A DNA stretch of 64,000 nt from Thermoanaerobacterales bacterium (GTDB taxonomy: Bacteria > Bacillota > Thermosediminibacteria > Thermosediminibacterales > Tepidanaerobacteraceae), in the NCBI GenBank assembly GCA_012840135.1, contig DUMA01000005.1:79518-143517 (forward strand), given 5' to 3'. This document shows, piece by piece, positions 8,678-17,587 of this stretch. The stretch's first letter is position 1. Every line of letters begins with the position of its first letter. Under the pieces are notes generated by a model. The model did not search any database. It worked only from the letters and a program-made list of their open reading frames with translations, and was not told the DNA's origin. Both the position numbers and the translations under genes were made by a program.

Positions 8678-9568
8678 GTGAAAATGTTTAAAATCGGCAG
8701 ACCGGCAGTTTCTAAAAAGGATAGAGTGTTTGCAGCCCTGGAGGGCAAGGTCCTGGACAGACCCCCCTGCGGAGAGATTGCTTTTCCCGGTAAATCAAAC
8801 GACAGTGCATTATTGGAACATTTTATTTATAGGCTGAACGCCGACCTTATTACATTTACCGTAGACCCTTACAACTCAGGCTTTTCTATAAGTTTTGAAA
8901 ACCCATCGGATATAAAAAACCTTGCTAAAAATACAGATTGCTTTTTACTGGGAGGCATTCCCGGAGTTTTCTGGCAGGCTATCTCGGAAATGGGTCTTGA
9001 GACGGCGGCTAGAATGTCTAAAAAAAGTCCGCTGGAGTTTAGAAACTATATGAGAAGTTTAGGTAAAAGGCATCTTGAAATTGTTCTGGAACTTCTGGAA
9101 AAAGGTGCCGACGGCATTATGATATTTGATGACCTTGCAGGTTCAAAAGGACCTTTTTTTTCACCGGTATCTTATAGAGAATTGGTTTTTCCGGAGCTTT
9201 CGAAACTGGTATTTGAAATAAAATCCAGGGGGAAACCCGTATTTTTTCATTCTGACGGTCACATTACCGGATTTCTCCAGGATTTGATAAGCATGGGGAT
9301 TGATGCCATACATGGTTTTGAAGGGAAAACCCCGGATGAGATAAAAGACATAAAAGAGATAATGGCAGATAGAGCGGCATTCATGGGCAATATAACACTT
9401 TCATATAACCAGGGGGAAGAAGAAGCGGTCTTTGACGCCATAAAAAAAATACAGCATATCTTCACGGGCGGTCGTTATATTTTTTCTTCCGATGGGAGCT
9501 GTTTTCCCGATACCATAAATAATTTGATCCAAATCTACTCTTATTTTCACTCATTTTGGGAGGAATAA
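8678..9568 (+). CDS. UroD-fold protein lacking the zinc cysteines
   Basis: This is the second uroporphyrinogen decarboxylase-superfamily protein of the cluster, about 297 residues from a GTG at 8678. In place of the H-x-C zinc motif it has FFHSDGHITGF (about residue 190), and the distal Cys position reads FSSDGSCFPDT. It resembles the HSDG subgroup of UroD-like proteins found near corrinoid genes, so it may act on a different substrate from its two neighbours. The start is uncertain: an upstream ATG exists at 8657, but GAAGAGGG favours the GTG. The gene ends directly against the activator gene. Confidence 0.75.
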   Translation: MKMFKIGRPAVSKKDRVFAALEGKVLDRPPCGEIAFPGKSNDSALLEHFIYRLNADLITFTVDPYNSGFSISFENPSDIKNLAKNTDCFLLGGIPGVFWQAISEMGLETAARMSKKSPLEFRNYMRSLGKRHLEIVLELLEKGADGIMIFDDLAGSKGPFFSPVSYRELVFPELSKLVFEIKSRGKPVFFHSDGHITGFLQDLISMGIDAIHGFEGKTPDEIKDIKEIMADRAAFMGNITLSYNQGEEEAVFDAIKKIQHIFTGGRYIFSSDGSCFPDTINNLIQIYSYFHSFWEE

Positions 9569-11446
9569 ATGAATAACAAAATAGAGATAACTCTGATTCC
9601 TGAAAACAGAAAAATTAATGCAAAAGCCGGAGAGAGTTTGATGAATGCCCTGAGAAAAGCGGGGATTCCGATGGAATTTCCATGCGGTGGTTGTGGCACC
9701 TGCGGCAGGTGCAGGGTCAGGGTAAAAAAAGCCGGTCCTCCTAAACCTGAAGAACTGAAACTTCTTTCAAAAGGGGAACTGGAAAAAGGCATTCGTCTTG
9801 CCTGCCTGTATTTACTGGAAAACGATGTGGAAATAGAACCACTCTTTGAAAACAAAAAGAGTGTTGTGCTGGAAAAAAGTAACATCGGAGAGTTTACTAT
9901 TGACCCATATATCATAAAAGTGCCTTTCGATCTACCGAGGAAATTAGAAGCCGGCATTTCTTTAGAAGAGCATGTCACGGAGATCGTCGGGTATCCAATA
10001 GACCAGGAATATAGGCTAAAGATACTGAAGTTCCTGTCAAACCGTGGTTACATGGGTGAGTCATCTGAAAACAAAATTAAGATATCGAATTACACAGCCA
10101 TTATAAGGGATGGAAAGATTGTCGGGATTGAAGAGGGAAATACCTCAGAACTTTTATATGGTATTGCAGTTGATATAGGAACCACTACAGTAGTAGTTTC
10201 TCTTGTGAACCTGAAAAGCGGCCGGGAGGAGGCGGTAAAGTCCGAGCTGAATCCGCAAAAAAGCTACGGCCTGGATGTCCTGTCACGCATAAGCTTCGCC
10301 AGAGAAACCAAAGAACAACTGGATTTACTCCAGAAAAGCATTATCGGATGTATAAATAATCTCATACAAGAAGCTGCTGAATCAAGCGGTATTAATAAGG
10401 AATACATCTATGAGATATCCGTAGCTGCCAATACCACCATGATGCACCTTTTTCTGGGACTTAATCCCGAGTCGATAGGCTATGCTCCATATAGCCCGGT
10501 TTTAAAAGGCGACATTGAAATAAACGCAGAGGACCTGGGACTTATGATCTCCCCTTTTGGGAAAGTATATTGTCTCCCATCCATATCAGGATATGTAGGT
10601 GCCGACATCACCGCGGGTGTTCTTGCCACCGGCATGCATAAAAACAGTGAGAAGTCACTTCTGATGGATATAGGGACCAATGGGGAGCTGGTATTGTTTG
10701 ATGGTAAAGAGCTTACTGCGTGTTCATCACCAGCCGGCCCGGCCCTGGAAGGTGTGAATATCGGCTGCGGCATGCGGGCGGCGGAAGGAGCCATAGAGCA
10801 AGTCCGGATAACCGATGAAGTAAAAATAAAGACCATTGGTAACATTGAACCTTTCGGCCTCTGCGGGAGTGGAATCATTGATTTGGTATCCGAACTTATA
10901 AAAGCAGGTATCGTAGATGTTTCAGGCAAAATAAATCCTGCCGCTGCGAAACTGCTGCCTGAAAGCGTGGCTGTCCGTATCGTTGAATATGATGGAAAGC
11001 CGGCCTTTATGGTAACACAACCCAGGGAAGATATACCGGCCATTTATTTAACTTCCCGGGATATACGCCAGGTCCAGCTGGCCAAAGGCGCTCTGTGGGC
11101 AGGAATAACCGCACTTTTAGAACAAAAGGGGTTAAAACCCGGGGATTTGGGAAAGGTGTATGTGGCAGGAGCCTTCGGTGCCCATCTTCGACCGGAAAGC
11201 CTGATAGGTATCGGAATGGCGGCCATGGAGTGGAAAGATAAGATAATTTTTGTTGGCAACACCTCAAAGGCCGGTGCAGCGATGTGCTTGCTTTCTAAAA
11301 AGATAAGGGAAGAAATGAAGGAGCTTACCGATAAAGTAAAATATGTAGAACTTTCCATGCTGCCTGATTTTGACAGGGTGTTTACCCGAAGCTTGAAATT
11401 TCCGAAGGGGGATATGTGTCATGGTCGGCAGACAGAGGATAATTGA
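9569..11446 (+). CDS. RACE-type reductive activator of corrinoid proteins
   Basis: This protein restores inactive Co(II) corrinoid to Co(I) in an ATP-dependent reaction. The 625 residues comprise an N-terminal plant-type [2Fe-2S] domain (CGGCGTCGRCRV, about 40-51, plus the later Cys in ACLYLL) and a linker. The rest is a large ASKHA-type ATPase domain (DUF4445) with VDIGTTTVVVSLV (about 203), MDIGTNGELVLF (about 366) and LCGSGIIDLV (about 431). It serves the corrinoid protein encoded at 6852. Its 3' end overlaps the next methyltransferase gene by 26 bp. Confidence 0.9.
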   Translation: MNNKIEITLIPENRKINAKAGESLMNALRKAGIPMEFPCGGCGTCGRCRVRVKKAGPPKPEELKLLSKGELEKGIRLACLYLLENDVEIEPLFENKKSVVLEKSNIGEFTIDPYIIKVPFDLPRKLEAGISLEEHVTEIVGYPIDQEYRLKILKFLSNRGYMGESSENKIKISNYTAIIRDGKIVGIEEGNTSELLYGIAVDIGTTTVVVSLVNLKSGREEAVKSELNPQKSYGLDVLSRISFARETKEQLDLLQKSIIGCINNLIQEAAESSGINKEYIYEISVAANTTMMHLFLGLNPESIGYAPYSPVLKGDIEINAEDLGLMISPFGKVYCLPSISGYVGADITAGVLATGMHKNSEKSLLMDIGTNGELVLFDGKELTACSSPAGPALEGVNIGCGMRAAEGAIEQVRITDEVKIKTIGNIEPFGLCGSGIIDLVSELIKAGIVDVSGKINPAAAKLLPESVAVRIVEYDGKPAFMVTQPREDIPAIYLTSRDIRQVQLAKGALWAGITALLEQKGLKPGDLGKVYVAGAFGAHLRPESLIGIGMAAMEWKDKIIFVGNTSKAGAAMCLLSKKIREEMKELTDKVKYVELSMLPDFDRVFTRSLKFPKGDMCHGRQTEDN

Positions 11447-12446
11447 CATGTTCCTTGGTAAAAATACAGCCGCCGCTTCGGCTTTTGCTACCGAGTTCTG
11501 GGCTTTAAACCGGAGGGGGTATACCATAAAGGAATTTCTGGATAATCCTTTTAAACTTGCTCCTGTGGTTATAGAAGAGGCTCTGAATATTGACTCGGAT
11601 ATATTTTTCCTGCTGGCGGGCCTTACATCGGTACCTGTCATGGCTTTGGGAGGCGAACTGAAATTTCCCGAAAAGGGTGCGCCTTTTATGGAAAATCCGC
11701 TCATTAGGGATAAATCGGATTTATTTAAACTTGATATAAATAAGATAAAATCCGATAGGAATGTAAATTCTCTACGGCAGATAGCAGATTTCATAAATGA
11801 AAAGGTAAAAGAAAAAATGATCCTTGCGGTCAACTGCCGTGCACCTTTCACCCAGGCTGCACAAATGGTGGGCCCGGATACATTTATGAGAATGCTGAGG
11901 AAAGATGAGAATTTTGCAGATGAAGTTTTAAGATTTTCCACCGAGATTTTCCTGGAATATGTTACTCTCTTTATAGAAAGCGGGATAGAAATGATATATA
12001 TATCCGACCCTTCGGCGTCGGGGGATTTGATATCAAAGAGGCATTTTGAAAAGTTTGCCTTTCCTTATCTTGATAAGATAAACCGATATATAAAAAGCAA
12101 AGGGGCTAAAACCTTTTTTCATATCTGTGGTGATACAGGAGACCGCCTGGATTTGATAAGGGAAATCGGACCGGATATTATGTCTGTAGACCACAAAGTA
12201 GATATTGGCGAAGCGAAAAGACTATTGGAAGATAAAGTGATCCTGGCGGGAAACATAGACCCTTCATCGGTGATGGAATACGGGAGCGTTGCCGATGTAG
12301 CCAGGGCAGCCAAGGAGTGCATTAAAAAAGCAGGGCATGGAAGGTTCATACTGATGCCGGGATGCGAAATTTCTGGAGAAACGCCGCTAGAAAATATAAA
12401 GGAGATGCTTAAAATTGGACATTCATCAAAGTTAAATAAAGATTGA
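11421..12446 (+). CDS. UroD-fold methyltransferase, zinc motif intact
   Basis: This is the third UroD-superfamily methyltransferase of the cluster, with 341 residues. It keeps the zinc-type ligands FFHICGDTGDRLDL (about residue 233) and LMPGCEISGETP (about 312), like the first paralogue and unlike the second. The start ATG lies within the end of the activator gene. The three paralogues with one corrinoid protein suggest either a methyl-group relay or several substrates sharing one carrier. Confidence 0.85.
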   Translation: MVGRQRIIDMFLGKNTAAASAFATEFWALNRRGYTIKEFLDNPFKLAPVVIEEALNIDSDIFFLLAGLTSVPVMALGGELKFPEKGAPFMENPLIRDKSDLFKLDINKIKSDRNVNSLRQIADFINEKVKEKMILAVNCRAPFTQAAQMVGPDTFMRMLRKDENFADEVLRFSTEIFLEYVTLFIESGIEMIYISDPSASGDLISKRHFEKFAFPYLDKINRYIKSKGAKTFFHICGDTGDRLDLIREIGPDIMSVDHKVDIGEAKRLLEDKVILAGNIDPSSVMEYGSVADVARAAKECIKKAGHGRFILMPGCEISGETPLENIKEMLKIGHSSKLNKD

Positions 12447-12580
12447 TCGGGATGAAACTTTTCCATCGGGAAATTTTATTTCTGCTTGTGACGATTTGAG
12501 GTATGAATATTCCGGTGTAAAAAGTCGATTTTGAGTGCCTTAGAGTTTTTACACTAATCAATTATTGGAGGGAAATTGAA
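12447..12580 (+). promoter_or_regulatory. Upstream region of mccAB with an inverted repeat
   Basis: An inverted repeat GTGTAAAAA (12515-12523) and TTTTTACAC (12546-12554) sits between the methyltransferase cluster and the cysteine genes. It could be an operator or leader hairpin. S-box and T-box signatures were looked for and not seen. Confidence 0.35.
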
Positions 12581-13507
12581 ATGAGTAAAGTTGTGAACGA
12601 CATAAGAGAACTTATAGGTCAAACACCAATACTGAAAATCAATAATTTTTCACTGCCTAAAGGAGTAAATATCTATGCAAAGCTGGAATATTTCAACCCC
12701 GGTGGCAGTGTAAAAGATAGGATTGGAAACTTCATGCTGGAAGCAGCCGAAAAGCAAGGATTAATCAAAAAAGGGGGAACAGTTATAGAGCCCACGGCAG
12801 GCAACACGGGTATCGGCATTGCTCTGGCCGCATTAAACAGGGGATACAGGGTCATTTTCGTAATACCGGAGAAGTTTTCCGTAGAAAAGCAGGAACTCAT
12901 GAAAGCTTTGGGGGCTGAAATCATTCATACTCCCACCGATAAGGGCATGGAAGGAGCCATTGAGAAAGCGAAGGACCTGGCTGAAAACATCGAGGGCTCT
13001 TTTATACCAAATCAATTCGAAAACATGGCAAACCCTATGGCCCATTATAAAACTACCGGCCCGGAAATATATAAGCAGCTCGACGGTAAGATAGATTATT
13101 TTGTAGCAGGAGTGGGGAGCGGCGGTACCTTTACAGGAACTGCAAGGTTTTTAAAAGAAAAAGACCCCAGGATAAAGGCGGTGGCTGTGGAACCGGTGGG
13201 TTCCATTCTTGGAGGAGGGCCCAAAGGGCCCCATAAAACCGAAGGCATCGGCGTGGATTTTATTCCCAAAACTCTGGATGTTAAACTCATTGATAAGGTA
13301 GTAACTGTTTCTGATGAGGATGCTTTTAATATGGTAAAAGAGCTGGCAAAAAAAGAAGGGGTGCTGGTAGGTAGTTCTTCAGGTGCCGCTTTTTATGCGA
13401 CCTTACAGATTGCCGGGGAGCTTACCTCACCGGCAAACATAGTAACCATCTTTCCTGATGGTAGTGAGCGGTATTTGAGCAAAAAGATTTACCAGGGAGG
13501 AATATAA
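12581..13507 (+). CDS. mccA: Cysteine synthase / O-acetylserine-dependent cystathionine beta-synthase
   Basis: This is a PLP-dependent fold-II enzyme of 308 residues. The PLP lysine is in GGSVKDRIG (about residue 45) and the phosphate loop is GVGSGGTFTGTA (about 180). The substrate loop reads EPTAGNTGIGIA, where typical CysK has TSGNTG; TAGNTG is the form I associate with MccA (YrhA), which condenses O-acetylserine with homocysteine. The adjacent cystathionine lyase gene, 1 bp away, supports a role in reverse transsulfuration (methionine to cysteine). Plain CysK activity remains possible. Confidence 0.8.
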   Translation: MSKVVNDIRELIGQTPILKINNFSLPKGVNIYAKLEYFNPGGSVKDRIGNFMLEAAEKQGLIKKGGTVIEPTAGNTGIGIALAALNRGYRVIFVIPEKFSVEKQELMKALGAEIIHTPTDKGMEGAIEKAKDLAENIEGSFIPNQFENMANPMAHYKTTGPEIYKQLDGKIDYFVAGVGSGGTFTGTARFLKEKDPRIKAVAVEPVGSILGGGPKGPHKTEGIGVDFIPKTLDVKLIDKVVTVSDEDAFNMVKELAKKEGVLVGSSSGAAFYATLQIAGELTSPANIVTIFPDGSERYLSKKIYQGGI

Positions 13508-13508
13508 A

Positions 13509-14645
13509 TTGAGAGAAGATACCAAAGTTCTTCATACGGGCTTTGAAATAGATGACAGGACGGGAGCGGTAAGTTATCCTATATATCAGGTTTCCACTTA
13601 CAGACAAAAAGGGCCGGGAGAGCACTTGGGTTATGAGTATTCCCGTACTGGAAATCCTACAAGGGAAACCTTGGAAAATGTAATCGCAAGCCTGGAGGAA
13701 GGCAGAAATGGTTTTGCCTTTGCTTCCGGGATGGCAGCTATCACGGCGGTTTTCATGCTTTTTGCAAAAGGGGATAACATCATAGTTTCCGATGATGTCT
13801 ATGGCGGGACTTATAGAGTTTTAAGCAAAATCTTCGATAATCTAGGGATAGAAGCAACTTATGTAAACACTAGCGAATTACATCAGGTGGAAAGGGCTAT
13901 CAAAAAAAACACTCGGGCGATATATATAGAAACCCCCACAAACCCATTGTTAAAAATAACCGACATTAATGAAGTTTCAAGGCTTGCAAAAAAGTTTAAT
14001 CTTAAAGTTATCGTAGACAACACCTTTATGACCCCTTACTGGCAAAAGCCTTTAGCCCTTGGGGCGGATATTGTCATTCACAGCGCCACCAAGTATCTTG
14101 GCGGACACAGTGACGTAGTAGCAGGACTGGTGGTAGTAAAGGAAAAAGAACTGGCAGAAAAGCTTCATTTTATACAAAACTCTACCGGGGGGATCCTTGG
14201 CCCCTTTGACTCATGGCTTTTGATGAGGGGTATAAAGACTCTGGGAGTGCGCATGGAGCGCCATGAACAAAATGCCAGGGAACTTTCGTCATGGCTTGTT
14301 ACATTACCGGATGTAAAAAAGGTATACTACCCTGGACTTTCGGGTCACCAGGGCCATGAAATCCAGAAAAAGCAAGCCGGAGGATTTGGGGGCATGATAT
14401 CCTTCGAGCTTCAAACTCCAGAACTGGCGGATAAACTTCTAAGGAATGTAAAAGTCATTACTCTTGCCGAAAGTTTAGGAGCGGTTGAAAGCCTCATAGG
14501 CCTTCCGGCTAAAATGACCCATGCCTCTATTCCCGAAGGAGAACGAAAGGCCAGAGGTATCAGCGACAGCCTGGTGCGCCTTTCGGTAGGTATAGAAAAT
14601 GTAGAAGACCTGAAGGAAGATATCCTTTCCGCTTTGGGTTTATAA
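13509..14645 (+). CDS. mccB: Cystathionine gamma-lyase / gamma-synthase family enzyme
   Basis: This is a PLP-dependent Cys/Met metabolism enzyme of 378 residues. The cofactor lysine is in SATKYLGGHSD (about residue 196). The N-terminal YSRTGNPTRETLE and the active-site YGGTYRVL are family-typical. It follows the mccA-like gene by one base and starts at TTG with the GGAGG site in the mccA end. Together they would convert homocysteine to cystathionine and then cysteine. Motifs cannot separate lyase (MccB) from synthase (MetB); the partner gene favours the lyase. Confidence 0.82.
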   Translation: MREDTKVLHTGFEIDDRTGAVSYPIYQVSTYRQKGPGEHLGYEYSRTGNPTRETLENVIASLEEGRNGFAFASGMAAITAVFMLFAKGDNIIVSDDVYGGTYRVLSKIFDNLGIEATYVNTSELHQVERAIKKNTRAIYIETPTNPLLKITDINEVSRLAKKFNLKVIVDNTFMTPYWQKPLALGADIVIHSATKYLGGHSDVVAGLVVVKEKELAEKLHFIQNSTGGILGPFDSWLLMRGIKTLGVRMERHEQNARELSSWLVTLPDVKKVYYPGLSGHQGHEIQKKQAGGFGGMISFELQTPELADKLLRNVKVITLAESLGAVESLIGLPAKMTHASIPEGERKARGISDSLVRLSVGIENVEDLKEDILSALGL

Positions 14646-14791
14646 TGCCATTCGATTTCACAAGGACAATGGGAAGCCGGTCAGGCTCTAGGCATGTCAC
14701 GTTTTAATTCGCAGATTTATCTAATACTATGGTACTGCCTTAATTGTAATATATTAAAAAAGTCAAGCATATTTAACATTATATTTATAAT

Positions 14792-14816
14792 GGTGCTTGA
14801 ATATAGCACCTTTTTT
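14792..14816 (+). terminator. Intrinsic terminator of mccAB
   Basis: GGTGCT (14792-14797) pairs with AGCACC (14805-14810), followed by six T residues. The vapBC promoter overlaps it. Confidence 0.8.
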
Positions 14817-14826
14817 ATAGTATAAT
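14797..14826 (+). promoter_or_regulatory. Promoter of vapBC
   Basis: A -35-like TTGAAT (14797-14802) and a perfect -10 TATAAT (14821-14826) are separated by 18 bp. The AGAGGTGATG site and the antitoxin ATG follow within 30 bp. Confidence 0.6.
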
Positions 14827-14848
14827 ATATGTCAAGAGGTGATGTCAT

Positions 14849-15055
14849 ATGAAGACGACATTATATGTCAACAGGAAGCTGTTAGAGGAAGCCATGCGGT
14901 TGCTGGGCACCAGCAAGATGACTGAGGCAGTAAATAAAGCTCTGGAAGATTTTATTCGTCGGAGCAAACTTGAGAGGCTGGCCAACCGTATAGGCAATAC
15001 CGACCTAGCTTTAAACCAGTCTGAACTGGAGGAAATGCGGAAAGATGAGTTTTAA
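14849..15055 (+). CDS. vapB: VapB-type antitoxin
   Basis: This small 68-residue protein has an N-terminal ribbon-helix-helix-like DNA-binding part (beta strand MKTTLYVN, then helices around residues 8-40) and an acidic tail that would bind the toxin. It overlaps the PIN-domain toxin gene by 11 bp. Such antitoxins repress their own promoter, which lies immediately upstream. Confidence 0.85.
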   Translation: MKTTLYVNRKLLEEAMRLLGTSKMTEAVNKALEDFIRRSKLERLANRIGNTDLALNQSELEEMRKDEF

Positions 15056-15473
15056 GTATCTGGTTGACACTTCCATATGGATCGAAGTTTTAAAAAAAGA
15101 TGGTGATTCAAAAGTACAGGAATGGATGAAAATGGCATTGTTAGAGGAAAAAGTTGTAATTACTCCTGTTATAAAAGCCGAGATATTATCCGGTGCAATA
15201 AATGAAAAACAATTTACTCAGCTTAAAGAAGAACTTGACTCATTGATTGTTCTAGATAAGGAATCCGCTGTATGGGATAAAACCGCATTTCTAAATTTTA
15301 CTCTACACCGGAAGGGGATAAATATACCACTGACCGATGTCCTGATTGCAACATGGGCTTTAATATACGATTGCATTTTAGTCCATCAGGATAAGCATTA
15401 TGAAATGATAAAAGATGTTGAAAAGAGTTTAAAAACACTTTGCTTTGGTTATAATGCATCGCCGGTTATTTAA
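15045..15473 (+). CDS. vapC: VapC-type PIN-domain toxin ribonuclease
   Basis: This 142-residue PIN-domain protein is of the Mg2+-dependent RNase type. The acidic active-site residues are visible: D8 in VDTSIWIE, the Glu of KAEILSG (about 46), D in PLTDVLIA (about 97) and D in VHQDKHY (about 115). It is translated from a start inside the antitoxin gene. Toxin genes of this family usually cleave tRNA or rRNA; the target here is unknown. Confidence 0.88.
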   Translation: MSFKYLVDTSIWIEVLKKDGDSKVQEWMKMALLEEKVVITPVIKAEILSGAINEKQFTQLKEELDSLIVLDKESAVWDKTAFLNFTLHRKGINIPLTDVLIATWALIYDCILVHQDKHYEMIKDVEKSLKTLCFGYNASPVI

Positions 15474-15478
15474 ATAAA

Positions 15479-15853
15479 TTGGGGCATAAGGCCTTTTTCT
15501 TTCCAAGGGATGGATATGGTGATATTGCGGTGCTTGTTGACAAACCTATAGCTGCTTTTTCACACGTTCTGGCAGGCAAATATGCCGGACTTGGCACCAT
15601 AGGATATAACCATACTTTGCTGACAAAAGAATTTGGCCCAAGAGTTAGACTGGTTTCTGTATTGACAGATGCTATCATACCTCCGGATGAAGTGCTCAAA
15701 AACGAACTTTGCATAAAATGCGAAATGTGTAAAAAATGTTGCCCTACTCAGGCTTTTACTACAACCGAAAATATAATCGCAGAAATGGATAAGAAAAAAT
15801 GCGCCGAATATCATTATCGATTAAAAAAAGCTTTTTGCTATCCCTGCGGGTAG
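15479..15853 (+). pseudogene. Remnant of a 4Fe-4S protein (QueG/reductive-dehalogenase-like fold)
   Basis: About 124 codons encode an internal segment of an iron-sulfur protein. It includes an AGLGTIGYNHTLLTKEFG stretch and one ferredoxin motif, CIKCEMCKKCCPTQAF, then stops shortly after an isolated CYPCG. This arrangement is seen in epoxyqueuosine-reductase-like proteins, which are much longer and begin well before this point. There is no ribosome-binding site, and vapC ends 5 bp upstream. The piece is best read as a decayed gene whose 5' part was lost, perhaps when vapBC arrived. Confidence 0.65.
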
Positions 15854-15920
15854 GCAGGTAGCATTGATTTCCCTCTCCCCTGCAAAATAACTCCGGTAAT
15901 ATGAAATAAATTTCCCAAAA

Positions 15921-16538
15921 TCATGGAGTTCCCACAATCAGCTTCACTATTTTTCCCCGCAGGTCTTCGACTTTCTGAAGCTGTATTCCTGCGGATATTA
16001 CATTCTGGACGGTGCGCCGGTTGATGTTTGAACCTATTAGATGTAGTGATATAGGGTTTAAAACATCCATGAGCCAACCAATGACGGGAGATTCACTGCG
16101 GACGTGTTCCAGAAGTATGATTTTTCCGTCCGGCTTGCAGACCCGTTTAACTTCCGCCAGACCCTTGACCGGGTCGGGGACTGAACAGAACACACATGTT
16201 GCCACGACAGTATCAAAAGTATTGTCGGGAAAATCCATAGCCTGGGCATCCATTTCAAGTAGTTTTATAGGTGCCCTGGCTAGATGGAGTTTTTTCCTGG
16301 CCCTGGCGAGCATACCGGGGCTGAAGTCAATGGCAGTCACTTCACATCCCGGAGGATAATAAGGAAAGTTATTTCCAGTCCCCACTCCCACTTCGAGTAC
16401 TTTTCCCGAAGCCCGGGAAAGAGCTTTTTTGCGCAATTCGGGAGATATCATGCGGTCCATCCAGTCATAAAATATCGAGGTGCGGTCGTACCTGCGACGG
16501 ATAACTTCGGTCATATCTGATTTTGCTCTATTTTCCAT
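15921..16538 (-). CDS. Class I SAM-dependent methyltransferase (UbiE/PmtA-like)
   Basis: This is a 205-residue Rossmann-fold methyltransferase. Motif I is VLEVGVGTGNNFPYY (about residue 47), followed by the acidic AIDFSPGML (motif II), MDAQAMDFPDNTFD and the post-motif LLEHVRS. The family methylates lipids, quinones or small molecules; the substrate here is unknown. It is transcribed on its own towards the QueG-like remnant. A ribosome-binding site AAGAT/GAGG-like stretch lies just upstream of the ATG. Confidence 0.85.
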   Translation of the reverse strand: MENRAKSDMTEVIRRRYDRTSIFYDWMDRMISPELRKKALSRASGKVLEVGVGTGNNFPYYPPGCEVTAIDFSPGMLARARKKLHLARAPIKLLEMDAQAMDFPDNTFDTVVATCVFCSVPDPVKGLAEVKRVCKPDGKIILLEHVRSESPVIGWLMDVLNPISLHLIGSNINRRTVQNVISAGIQLQKVEDLRGKIVKLIVGTP

Positions 16539-16695
16539 CTTGCCTCTTACCTTTCTCTCAGGTCTTTTTTTAGAACAGTGTATCTGACATTAAGAATAGC
16601 TATAGATTTCACTTCTATTATAGTATTTCTTATAAAAGATTAAATATCCTGCTCGTGATGTCTGTGATATTTTTGTGAAATATATTCGAGATTAG

Positions 16696-16749
16696 TTGAC
16701 TAAAAACATAGGAATAGTATAAAATAAAAATATACCCCATTAGGGTATA
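16696..16749 (+). promoter_or_regulatory. CsoR-type promoter/operator 1
   Basis: TTGACT (16696-16701) and TATAAA (16718-16723) are spaced by 16 bp. A palindromic operator TATACCCCATTAGGGTATA follows at 16731-16749. The same layout recurs before the genes at 21740, 25461 and 30150. The site would be bound across the transcription start by a CsoR/CstR-family repressor; no such repressor gene is in the window. Confidence 0.8.
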
Positions 16750-16770
16750 AAAATCTAAAGGAGGGTAAAA

Positions 16771-17046
16771 ATGGATAAGAAACACGGTGGTTTATTTCAT
16801 GGGTTATTGATGATGCTGTGTTGTTTGCTTCCTCTGGTTTTGATTTACGCTTTTTCCAGGTTCGGCGCCAGGAGTGTCTTATCATACGGTTTTCTATTGC
16901 TCTGTCCGCTGATGCACATCTTTATGATGAAGGGTATGTTTGGTGGGCACGATAAGGAAAGCTGTCATGGAGATAAAAATTTCGAAAGTGAAAAGAAGTT
17001 AAGCGATGAACCGCAAAAAATAGAAAGGTTGAAGGGAAATGCGTAA
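16771..17046 (+). CDS. Small metal-island membrane protein (DUF2933-like)
   Basis: This 91-residue protein has two hydrophobic segments (about 9-27 and 34-50) followed by a His/Cys/Met-containing cytoplasmic or external stretch, HIFMMKGMFGGHDKESCHG. Small proteins of this type are common in copper-resistance clusters of Firmicutes. It is the first gene behind a CsoR-type operator, with an AGGAGGG site. The precise role is unknown; metal binding at the Met/His/Cys tail is inference. Confidence 0.65.
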   Translation: MDKKHGGLFHGLLMMLCCLLPLVLIYAFSRFGARSVLSYGFLLLCPLMHIFMMKGMFGGHDKESCHGDKNFESEKKLSDEPQKIERLKGNA

Positions 17047-17578
17047 GATCATAACATGGGTTGTGGCAATTGCATTTGCAGCAACAGCTTTGATTTTCTT
17101 TTATTTTCAGCAGAGCAACTCTAAAAGCAAAGCGAACACAGGAGAAGGAAACCGTATAGAACAATCCACTGTAGTAGATCCTGAAAAGCTTTTAGACGGA
17201 ATAGATGAAAGCAAATTATTTGCCGTCACCAGACGCACCGAAGGCGGAGCCGTAACTGTGGATGCAGCCTTTTTGAATATATTGAAACCCGAGGAAAAAG
17301 ATTTGATTTTTTATGTAACCTTAAACACCCATACTGTTGATCTTTCTTCGTATGATATAGCTAAAATTGCGGTTTTATCCAATGAGTCGAAAACCGTAAA
17401 CGAGGGATTTACATGGCAGGCCATCAGTGATGACGGACACCATCGCAGTGGAATATTAACGATAAAAAATGACGGTCTCTTTAACAACAATACAGGGTTT
17501 TTAGAGCTAAATCTCCGGACCATAGGTGCGGTTCCGGACAGGAAATTCAAATGGGATAAGAGCGATTGGAAAAAATAG
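17039..17578 (+). CDS. Secreted or membrane-anchored hypothetical protein
   Basis: This 179-residue protein has one N-terminal hydrophobic helix (residues 4-22) and a soluble extracytoplasmic domain. It overlaps the previous gene by 8 bp and lies 9 bp before the CcdA-like gene. No Cys or His cluster is visible, and I do not recognise the family. The beta-rich segment around residues 60-170 (for example AVTVDAAFLNIL and LDLSSYDIA-like strands) suggests an immunoglobulin-like or cupredoxin-like fold, but without copper ligands. Confidence 0.6.
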   Translation: MRKIITWVVAIAFAATALIFFYFQQSNSKSKANTGEGNRIEQSTVVDPEKLLDGIDESKLFAVTRRTEGGAVTVDAAFLNILKPEEKDLIFYVTLNTHTVDLSSYDIAKIAVLSNESKTVNEGFTWQAISDDGHHRSGILTIKNDGLFNNNTGFLELNLRTIGAVPDRKFKWDKSDWKK

Positions 17579-17587
17579 AGGTGCATT

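Noticed and set aside
12447..12580. S-box or T-box riboswitch before the mccAB-like genes
   Set aside because: Only a simple 9-bp inverted repeat is present; no conserved riboswitch core motifs and no terminator/antiterminator pair.
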